DNA of 10,553 bases from Bacteriovoracaceae bacterium (GTDB lineage: Bacteria; Bdellovibrionota; Bacteriovoracia; Bacteriovoracales; Bacteriovoracaceae): contig SKIL01000367.1 of NCBI GenBank assembly GCA_007116425.1, positions 1-10,553 of the forward strand, given 5' to 3'. Positions 1 through 6,541 of the stretch are shown here, in pieces. Below the pieces are notes generated by a model. It worked only from the letters and a program-made list of their open reading frames with translations. It made no database searches and was not told the origin of the DNA. The position numbers were made by a program, and so were the translations under genes. Every line of letters starts with the position of its first letter. Within the stretch, counting starts at the first letter, position 1.

Positions 1-1
1 A

Positions 2-3000
2 TATAGACCGGCCTATAGTGTTAATATTGATCACATTACTTTTAGAAGACAAACTGATCGAAATGAGGCCATAGCTGCAATTGATATTCACACAGATATA
101 AATCCAGAAGACACACCTTTTATACGCATTAACCTAGATCAAGAAATTACAAGAGATGAACTAGGGCAAGACTTTAGCCTAGTAGATCAAACAATACTTT
201 TGAAAGATGATATTGATCTCGAAGCAACATACCTTTATGTTCCCATAACGATGGGAACTCCAAGGGATGTACGTGTCGCCCGTCCCTTTTTTCAAGGTTC
301 AGAAAAGCTAGTACAACTACAATGGAGAGAAAATGCCCTTGAAGTTTTAGAAGTCGAAAGAGACGAGAGATTTCAAACAAATGTATTAAACAACAAACCA
401 GTCATTAGAATTCCTGGTCACCACATTGATTTCAGATGTCGCCAAAACAATAATAATGAATGTATCGGTGGAGATGAGGTTGACAATGACAAAACATGGC
501 AAGAAAGAAACTTCTTTTTGGCCGATATGGATCGACTTGAAGTCTTAGAGATCAATATGCTTGATCTGATGACCAATAATAGTCCTTGTTTATTTAACGT
601 CTCTTCCGAAATGGTCGATTATACGGCGAAGAATGGTGTTTTAAATATTCAGATTGAAAAGACGTATAGAACTGCAAACGATTTTGGAAGATGTCTTTGG
701 GAGCATTACTCTGAGGACCCTCACGGCCTAAGCGGTTTATCCAACACAACATTTAAAACTCAATTTCATTATTCCTTAGTCAACATTGAAAAACTAAGAA
801 CCGAAGGCTACCAACCCATCGCCTACCCGACTCATGATCAAAGCGAGTTTGGTTTTTTTAGAACATATGAACAAAGGCTAGGTTTAGACTTTGATCGTAC
901 GAGACAAAATCGTGTAGAACTTTTGAATCGATGGGCAGGGAGTGGAGATCCGAATAACCCGAGAGTGATTAATTACTATCTCAATGATAGTTACTTCAAA
1001 CCAGAAAACCAAGTTTACCTAAAGTATACTCAACTAGCAGAGGTCATTATTAATGACGCTCTAAAGCAAGCAGGCGCTGACATCAAAATAAATTTTGACG
1101 ATCAAACAAGAGGAAAAACTCCTGGAGATCTAAGAAATAATATGCTCATACTTATTGATGACCCTTTGGCAAATGGACTACTTGGATACGCTCCAACGAT
1201 TACAGACCCCGACACAGGAGAAATTCTTCAGGGTCAAATCAATATGTACAGCGCGGTTATAGAATCTATGGTCCGAAGACAATGGCAAGCAATGGTAGAC
1301 CATCAGGCCAGACAACTCAAAATTGATGCTAAAGACCGCTTAATCGCGGTTCATCACCCATTACTTCTAGAGAAATCTAGACAGAATATCATTTTAGAAG
1401 AAAGAGACGACGATATCTTTTATGAAGAGGATTTAGAGCAAGAGTATCAGGAGCATTTTTTACAAATTAATAATATTGCAAATGTGCAAAAGAAATTTGA
1501 AAAGCTGAGTCAACTAAAAGTAAAGGAAACCGCTCGAGGTCGTGAGATAGATCATGATTTTGAAAGAAAGGCGCAAAGAGCGCGCCAAATGACACTGGAA
1601 AGACTTAGAAGACAAAGGTCTCCTATATCTCCAAACGACCTGAGTCATCTCTCTGAAGTCGAAAGGTTGATTCATACAAAGGAAGAAAGACTCGATATTT
1701 TTGCACAAAATAGTGCTTACGCTGAAGAATTCTTACAAATTGGTGGAATCGCAAAAGAAATTCCCGCTCAAGTGCAAAATAACGATGACTTCCATCGAAC
1801 AATCAATGGGCAAAGACTTCTCAAAGAGTGGGATGACCTTTCAAAAGATGAGCAAAAATTGGCGATTAGGATTATTTCTCCCATAAGCTACTTAACTGTT
1901 TTTATTCATGAGATGGGACATAATCTTGGACTCAGACATAATTTTACGGGTTCATATGATAGAGACAACTTTTACACTGAAGATGAAATAAGACAAACGG
2001 AAAGACGTTTAATCAGAGCTTGGCTTGAAAAAAACAACTGTGCTGAAAATATGGCAACAGAAAAGTGTTCTCCAAGTTTTTATGAAAGGGCCTTCTCACT
2101 TAAGAATGGTTTTGCATACAGCTCAATTATGGACTACTCAGCATCAAGTATGAATGAGCTTACCATTTTTGGTAAATATGACATTGCGGCCTTACGTTTT
2201 GCCTATGCACGCAAAATTGAATCAGAAAGTGGAGAGCTTATTTCTATTAAAGACACTCTTGAGAAAGAATATAAAAGACTCGAAGCAAAAGGTGTGAGCC
2301 TTCGCGACTATAGATTCTGTACAGATCAAAATGCAGGGTTGTCTGTTACCTGTAACCGCTTTCAAGAAGGAACTTCTCTGGTAGAAATTGTACAGTATTA
2401 TATTCAAAATTATAATGATGCCTATCTGTATCGAAACTTTCGAGATGGAAGAAATAATTTTACAGAGTTTGGTTTACTCGGTTACACAGCGGCCCGTCTC
2501 TGGGAGTTCAGAAATATGCGCAATATTTTTGAGGAGTGGGAGCGTTTTGCAGATATTTTTGGAGACCAGCTTTTAACTCAAAGTTGTGGCCCAACAATGA
2601 CTCAAAATCCTTCAACTCGTAACATCTGTAAGATGATTAATGATAGAACAGAAGCTGTGAAGCTTTTGGCAAACTTTTATCTAGAAATTTTAAAAACACC
2701 CGACCACTTATGTGCAATTGCAAGTGAAGAAAATCCAGAGCAAACTATTGAGTTTGCGAAACTATCAGAACTTTATCTTGAAGGAAGAAATGGCGGGGCC
2801 TTAAGGTGGCAAATTGATTATGTTCCTCACTCATGCTTTGACCCAGCGATTGAAGAATTATTTTCAAACGAAGGCCTCGTTGTTCGGGGTGAAGCAGGAA
2901 AGTTTCTTAACGGATTTAAAGATAATGATCCCAATTTTCCATACGCTTCAGATCGATATGCTCGTGGAATTTGGGTAGATAAGGCCGTGGCGATGAAATC

Positions 3001-3955
3001 CCTATTTCAAAGAGATTCTGAAATGCCTACGACAGATGAAAATTTTAGAGCTTTGGTAGATTTGCCGGAAGTAAATTCGGAAGTCACAAATTTCGTTATC
3101 TCAATTCTTTTTAATCAGGAAATAGAGAATGGTGTTCTTTTTAGAAAAAATGATGGAACTCTATACCAAGAATCATACACTATGGGATTAGATGATATCG
3201 TTCAAGGGCCGCCAAGACAATTGCAAGTCATCAGGGACCTATTTGCAATGCCAAGACAGGGCAATGAGTACCTAAATGCTATCCTTTTGAATATTCCTAA
3301 GGCCTACGGCCTAACAACTGACTTTAGAACAAGAGAGGCATCACGCAATTTTGTCAACCAATTTACTGTCAGAGTTGATGAGTCATTTTCTTATTTTAGA
3401 CATGATGAGAATAACCCCATGAGAGAGATTCAAATCGACGACAAAATTTACAGGGCCTCTCCTCAAAACCAAATGGCGTACTTGATGATGGAAATGATTC
3501 AGGCGAGATCTCTTTTGATAGATGCTCAAATCGAAGACCCTGATATGATTACACGAGTACTTGAGAGAAGAACAACATCTCCTGAAGCACCTGAAGGCCT
3601 TGACCGGTACGAACAAATTGTTTGGACAATGCCTGAAGAGTTTTTAACCCAGCTTGCTTCTCTTCCAACGGATGTCAAAGTTCCCGTTGAAAGCTTTATA
3701 GAAGCGTTTGGAGAACAGAATGGGCAGATTGTATATACTCTGTATCTAAATGTTGGACCACTTAGAGCACGAGAAATCGTAGAGCAAAAAGAAGCTCTTC
3801 AAAATACTCCTCCTGAGGAGGCCTCAGAAATAGAAAGGAAACTGTATGACCTCTCGTTACACAACCTTTACTATTTCCAAACAGGAAAACTCAATGATGA
3901 GATGGTTGAAAACCTCATTGAAAATCTAAAACTGCTTCCAGAGCATGTACAATAA
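2..3955 (+). CDS. Large zinc metalloprotease, Met-zincin type (5' partial)
   Basis: Predicted zinc-dependent endopeptidase, probably exported; substrate unknown. The frame is open from base 2, so the gene begins left of the window; a TTG at 200 is only an internal codon. Of 1317 visible residues, the metzincin zinc site HEMGHNLGLRH is at about 636-646 (three His ligands, catalytic Glu637), and the Met-turn SIMDYS has its Met at about 710. The segment after the Met-turn (GKYDIAALRFAYA) and the upstream LIDDPLANGLLGYAP resemble the Met-zincin (DUF4953/DUF5117-like) proteases; this is recognition from memory. Residues about 440-620 are strongly charged and partly coiled-coil-like. Twelve Cys lie in the first three quarters, several in near pairs, and none in roughly the last 330 residues, which suggests disulfides and an envelope or outside location. 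A signal peptide or lipobox cannot be seen. The gene ends against a convergent operon at a shared terminator. Family call is firm, biological role unknown. Confidence 0.88.
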   Translation, partial: YRPAYSVNIDHITFRRQTDRNEAIAAIDIHTDINPEDTPFIRINLDQEITRDELGQDFSLVDQTILLKDDIDLEATYLYVPITMGTPRDVRVARPFFQGSEKLVQLQWRENALEVLEVERDERFQTNVLNNKPVIRIPGHHIDFRCRQNNNNECIGGDEVDNDKTWQERNFFLADMDRLEVLEINMLDLMTNNSPCLFNVSSEMVDYTAKNGVLNIQIEKTYRTANDFGRCLWEHYSEDPHGLSGLSNTTFKTQFHYSLVNIEKLRTEGYQPIAYPTHDQSEFGFFRTYEQRLGLDFDRTRQNRVELLNRWAGSGDPNNPRVINYYLNDSYFKPENQVYLKYTQLAEVIINDALKQAGADIKINFDDQTRGKTPGDLRNNMLILIDDPLANGLLGYAPTITDPDTGEILQGQINMYSAVIESMVRRQWQAMVDHQARQLKIDAKDRLIAVHHPLLLEKSRQNIILEERDDDIFYEEDLEQEYQEHFLQINNIANVQKKFEKLSQLKVKETARGREIDHDFERKAQRARQMTLERLRRQRSPISPNDLSHLSEVERLIHTKEERLDIFAQNSAYAEEFLQIGGIAKEIPAQVQNNDDFHRTINGQRLLKEWDDLSKDEQKLAIRIISPISYLTVFIHEMGHNLGLRHNFTGSYDRDNFYTEDEIRQTERRLIRAWLEKNNCAENMATEKCSPSFYERAFSLKNGFAYSSIMDYSASSMNELTIFGKYDIAALRFAYARKIESESGELISIKDTLEKEYKRLEAKGVSLRDYRFCTDQNAGLSVTCNRFQEGTSLVEIVQYYIQNYNDAYLYRNFRDGRNNFTEFGLLGYTAARLWEFRNMRNIFEEWERFADIFGDQLLTQSCGPTMTQNPSTRNICKMINDRTEAVKLLANFYLEILKTPDHLCAIASEENPEQTIEFAKLSELYLEGRNGGALRWQIDYVPHSCFDPAIEELFSNEGLVVRGEAGKFLNGFKDNDPNFPYASDRYARGIWVDKAVAMKSLFQRDSEMPTTDENFRALVDLPEVNSEVTNFVISILFNQEIENGVLFRKNDGTLYQESYTMGLDDIVQGPPRQLQVIRDLFAMPRQGNEYLNAILLNIPKAYGLTTDFRTREASRNFVNQFTVRVDESFSYFRHDENNPMREIQIDDKIYRASPQNQMAYLMMEMIQARSLLIDAQIEDPDMITRVLERRTTSPEAPEGLDRYEQIVWTMPEEFLTQLASLPTDVKVPVESFIEAFGEQNGQIVYTLYLNVGPLRAREIVEQKEALQNTPPEEASEIERKLYDLSLHNLYYFQTGKLNDEMVENLIENLKLLPEHVQ

Positions 3956-3985
3956 AAAAAGGGGAGGTTAGCACCTCCCCTTTTT
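3956..3985. terminator. Bidirectional intrinsic terminator
   Basis: A perfect 8-bp GC-rich stem (GGGGAGGT with ACCTCCCC) closes a TAGC loop at 3969-3972. Five A precede it and five T follow, so the stem can extend with A-T pairs and each strand gets a U tract. It lies 1 nt after the protease stop codon and 28 nt beyond the stop of the convergent ferredoxin gene, so it can end both transcripts. Confidence 0.92.
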
Positions 3986-4013
3986 ATTTATGAAAGATTT
4001 TTTACGTCTATCT

Positions 4014-4874
4014 TTATCCGGCCTTTGTAAATTTAATAACCTCAACAGGACAGGCCTCGGCAGCCTCTTGAATTCTTAGACCATTATCGAGAGGAGCACC
4101 TGGACGAATAACACAAGTTTCATCTTGAACATCAAAGACTTCAGGATAAATATCCTCACAAGCATTACAAACAATACAACCTGGCTCAATCCAAACTTTA
4201 CTTGCAGCAAAATTTTCGCCACCACCAGAAGTAGCTCCGTCTCCACTTTTCGCCATTGATTCCGCCATCTCAGCAAAAATCGGATTAGATGCAATTTTTA
4301 ACACTTTTTTATCTGCTTCAGGTAATGGGTCTGAAATAAAAGAGCGACTTACAGTTGCATAAATTGGCCTTGAAGGTTTTTCTGTATAGGCCTCATTAAA
4401 TTCCTTAGCTGTTCTTTTTGCGTCTTCAAGTTGACTTTTAAACTGAGTGGCCTTCATTTCAAAAGCGTGAAAAATTTGATCCCGTGATGAACTAATCGTC
4501 AAAGTGACTCTTCCTTTATCGAAGTCTTTAGAACCCAATAGGGCCTTGTATCCTGGGCCCATATCTAAATCTACAGCAAAGTCAGAGCCTTGAGGATCAA
4601 ATTGTTTTGTGACCTCCATTTGAGTCGGTTGCCCAAAAGGATTGTATAATCTAATTTGAACCTTATCAAAACGAGCTGGTTCCTGGGCCTGATTCCATCT
4701 AAAGCTAAAAGCAAAGCCATTTTCACCATTTTGAGTTTTTAAAAGCTCGTATTTCTTTTTTCCGAAAAGAAAATAAAACGTCCCAGTTAAAAAACTTAAA
4801 ACAACGAGACCAAAGAGGAGTTTAAATGTAACGAGAGTTGCAATACCAAGTGCTATAAGAGATGTCGTACTCAC
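4014..4874 (-). CDS. Membrane-anchored protein with C-terminal [4Fe-4S] ferredoxin domain
   Basis: Predicted 286-residue electron carrier held at the inner membrane; redox partner unknown. Residues about 5-38 are a continuous hydrophobic stretch followed by GKKKY, consistent with one long membrane helix or a tight hairpin and, by the positive-inside rule, a cytoplasmic C-terminal part. Residues about 40-170 form a soluble region I do not recognise, then a helical, Gly/Ser-rich linker. The last 60 residues are a monocluster ferredoxin: Cys233, 236 and 239 (CIVCNAC, then EDIYPEVF) plus Cys275 in EACPVEVI; the pattern matches Thermotoga-type single [4Fe-4S] ferredoxins. Cys254 is extra. The start is GTG at 4874 because AAGGAG sits 6 nt upstream; a TTG at 4892 gives 6 more residues but has no ribosome binding site. 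It lies 88 nt after truB and may be the last gene of that operon. The ferredoxin domain is firm; the role of the middle domain is unknown. Confidence 0.85.
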   Translation of the reverse strand: MSTTSLIALGIATLVTFKLLFGLVVLSFLTGTFYFLFGKKKYELLKTQNGENGFAFSFRWNQAQEPARFDKVQIRLYNPFGQPTQMEVTKQFDPQGSDFAVDLDMGPGYKALLGSKDFDKGRVTLTISSSRDQIFHAFEMKATQFKSQLEDAKRTAKEFNEAYTEKPSRPIYATVSRSFISDPLPEADKKVLKIASNPIFAEMAESMAKSGDGATSGGGENFAASKVWIEPGCIVCNACEDIYPEVFDVQDETCVIRPGAPLDNGLRIQEAAEACPVEVIKFTKAG

Positions 4875-4880
4875 AAAGAG

Positions 4881-4886
4881 CTCCTT
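4881..4886 (-). promoter_or_regulatory. Ribosome binding site deciding the ferredoxin start
   Basis: AAGGAG on the minus strand, 6 nt before GTG at 4874. It lies inside the frame that would be read from the upstream TTG at 4892, so it argues for the shorter protein. Confidence 0.8.
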
Positions 4887-4905
4887 TATCAAAACAAGGA
4901 TATAA

Positions 4906-4938
4906 TGAATTAATTTATGCTAAATACTTGAATTAATT
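4906..4938. repeat. Paired TGAATTAATT direct repeats
   Basis: TGAATTAATT occurs at 4906-4915 and again at 4929-4938, 23 bp apart, in the truB-ferredoxin gap. The second copy belongs to a perfect palindrome GAATTAATTC (4930-4939) that overlaps the candidate -10. It could be an operator or chance AT-rich sequence. Confidence 0.35.
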
Positions 4939-4944
4939 CTAACA
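4936..4944 (-). promoter_or_regulatory. Possible extended -10 promoter for the ferredoxin gene
   Basis: Minus strand reads TGT-TAGAAT: a TGn extension and a -10 matching TATAAT at 5 of 6 positions. No good -35 lies 16-18 nt upstream. It would give a leader of roughly 55 nt before GTG at 4874. In AT-rich DNA such matches arise by chance, so this is only a candidate. Confidence 0.3.
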
Positions 4945-4962
4945 CAAAACACTCTGATTTTT

Positions 4963-6135
4963 CTAGCCAATAACACGTTTTTGCGGCCCAGAAAAAATAA
5001 TCTGTGCGAGAACTTCTCCAGAATCAATATTAACCTCAGCTAGACCGAGCAAATTCTCGGCCTCATCTTTCACCCAGACAGAACCTGAACGCATAGCACC
5101 ACGTCCACTTTTTTGTAGTGGCCGCCCATGGCAAAAGCGAATTGCGTCACTTGAAGAAACTTGAAGTACGGGTATTTTGTTAAAAAATTGGGATGGGCAT
5201 ACACCGTAAGTAAGTAGCTTTTCGAATGAATCTCGACCATCAAAAACAGCGAGATTTCCAATAGTTGCACTCTCTGTGGAAATTAGGGATAACACCGAGT
5301 CAACAGTTGCCAACTGATTAAAATTAACTGATTGGCCAATATATTGTGAAAAATCAACCTCATGAGTTGGGAATGTAAGATGAGGAGAACAATATAGTGA
5401 GAACTCTCCAACCTTCGAGCGCAATAGATGAGTTAGCACACCGGTTGTACCAAGTGAGCGAGAGAAATCTTCGAAAAGCTTTCGAATATAGGTTCCTCCA
5501 CTGACTTGCGCAGAAAAAATGACTTCTGGATAATTTTGCCAATCACTGCACAAACTATCAAAGTTTTCATAGAAGTATTGCCAATATTTCACAGAAGACT
5601 TAGGAAATATTTCGCTATTCTCCTTGATCTCTAAATCATGGATAAAACGCTCAACTGGTGGTTTTTCAATATAAACTTTCTTCTCTCTCGCCCATTCATA
5701 CAGCGCCTTTCCCTGGTATTTGCTGGCACTAAAGGATGGAGGAGTCTGCATATATTGACCTTCAAACGTTTTAATGATGTCTTTATGCAAAAGGTCTTTA
5801 AAAACTTTTGGTAGTATTTCACGACAAGAGCTATCTAGTTCAAAAGGGCCATCTGAAATATCTCCAGATGGTGTACTTACCCCAATTTTTCCAACCGCAA
5901 AGTAAGTTTTTGAAAATGAATGCATTTGATTCATCAACCTCATCGCGCCGGAAGTTCCTACAAGTAAAACCCCACTAGCAAATGGATCAAGTGTGCCAAA
6001 GTGGCCAGGTTTTTTGGCCTCTTTGGGTAAAAAGCGCTTAAATTTTGACAAAAATTGGGTGGACCCAATCCCAGGCGGTTTATAGAGAGGAAAGATCAGG
6101 GGATCTGAAAAATTCTTGCCTTGCTTGAGATTCAT
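4963..6135 (-). CDS. truB: tRNA pseudouridine(55) synthase TruB
   Basis: Isomerises uridine 55 in the T-loop of tRNAs to pseudouridine; cytoplasmic. The TruB signature GHFGTLDP is at residues 44-51, with catalytic Asp50 (E. coli Asp48). KPPG (19-22), KTY at 76-78, the segment PPSFSASKYQGKALYEWAR (about 132-150) and GGTYIRKL (213-220) are further family motifs. The C-terminal AIRFCHGRPL and LLGLAEV segments fit a PUA-like RNA-binding domain. At 390 residues it is longer than E. coli TruB (about 314): some 30 extra residues, rich in aromatics, lie at about 172-203 just before the GTYIR strand, and the region linking to PUA is also longer. It starts with ATG 13 nt after the rbfA stop, without a clear Shine-Dalgarno, so translational coupling to rbfA is likely. 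Function is confident. Confidence 0.95.
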   Translation of the reverse strand: MNLKQGKNFSDPLIFPLYKPPGIGSTQFLSKFKRFLPKEAKKPGHFGTLDPFASGVLLVGTSGAMRLMNQMHSFSKTYFAVGKIGVSTPSGDISDGPFELDSSCREILPKVFKDLLHKDIIKTFEGQYMQTPPSFSASKYQGKALYEWAREKKVYIEKPPVERFIHDLEIKENSEIFPKSSVKYWQYFYENFDSLCSDWQNYPEVIFSAQVSGGTYIRKLFEDFSRSLGTTGVLTHLLRSKVGEFSLYCSPHLTFPTHEVDFSQYIGQSVNFNQLATVDSVLSLISTESATIGNLAVFDGRDSFEKLLTYGVCPSQFFNKIPVLQVSSSDAIRFCHGRPLQKSGRGAMRSGSVWVKDEAENLLGLAEVNIDSGEVLAQIIFSGPQKRVIG

Positions 6136-6148
6136 AAATTAAGGCCAA

Positions 6149-6520
6149 TTAAAATTTTCGACCTTTCTTAAACTCATCTGCAAGTATACTTTCAATTTCT
6201 TTTTCACTTTCAAACTGGGAGTCATATCCAAATGTTAGGTCAGGGGTATGTCGAATATTAAGAACTTGGGCCAAGTGGGCACGTAATTTTCCTCTGGCCT
6301 GATCGAGAGTTTCTTGAAACTCTCGACGAATGTCGGCATCTGAAGAGTTGTAGCTATCCCAAAAAATCTTGGCCATACTCAAATCATTATTGAGTTCCAC
6401 TTTCGTAAAGCTCATAAGCATCAATCGTTTATCTGATACTCGAGTTCTGAGGAAAGAATTTAGTTCACTTAAAATTCTTTCCTCTAGCTTTGTCTTTTTA
6501 TGACCTTTTTGTGATGACAT
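6149..6520 (-). CDS. rbfA: Ribosome-binding factor A (RbfA)
   Basis: Cytoplasmic 30S maturation factor that helps process the 5' end of 16S rRNA and matters in cold conditions (family knowledge). The 123-residue product has the usual size and conserved points of the single KH-like fold: an N-terminal basic helix (LEERILSELNSFL), the strand TKVELNNDLSMAKIFW, GKLRAHLAQVLNIRHTPDLTF (the R-G-K-L-R and RxxPxLxF signatures) and a C-terminal SEKEIESILAD helix. ATG at 6520 follows GAGGAAG (6525-6531) at suitable spacing. It lies 21 nt after infB and 13 nt before truB, the standard order. Confidence 0.95.
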   Translation of the reverse strand: MSSQKGHKKTKLEERILSELNSFLRTRVSDKRLMLMSFTKVELNNDLSMAKIFWDSYNSSDADIRREFQETLDQARGKLRAHLAQVLNIRHTPDLTFGYDSQFESEKEIESILADEFKKGRKF

Positions 6521-6541
6521 TAAACTTCCTCTATCAATAGA

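Noticed and set aside
200..202. TTG as the start of the metalloprotease gene
   Set aside because: The same frame is open to base 2 with ordinary protein-like sequence, and there is no ribosome binding site before the TTG.
1514..1708. Small antisense frame inside the metalloprotease gene
   Set aside because: It lies opposite the charged segment of the protease, has no initiation signal and looks like a shadow frame.
4875..4892. TTG start giving a 292-residue ferredoxin protein
   Set aside because: A perfect AAGGAG lies inside this extension at ideal distance from GTG at 4874, and nothing resembling a ribosome binding site precedes the TTG.
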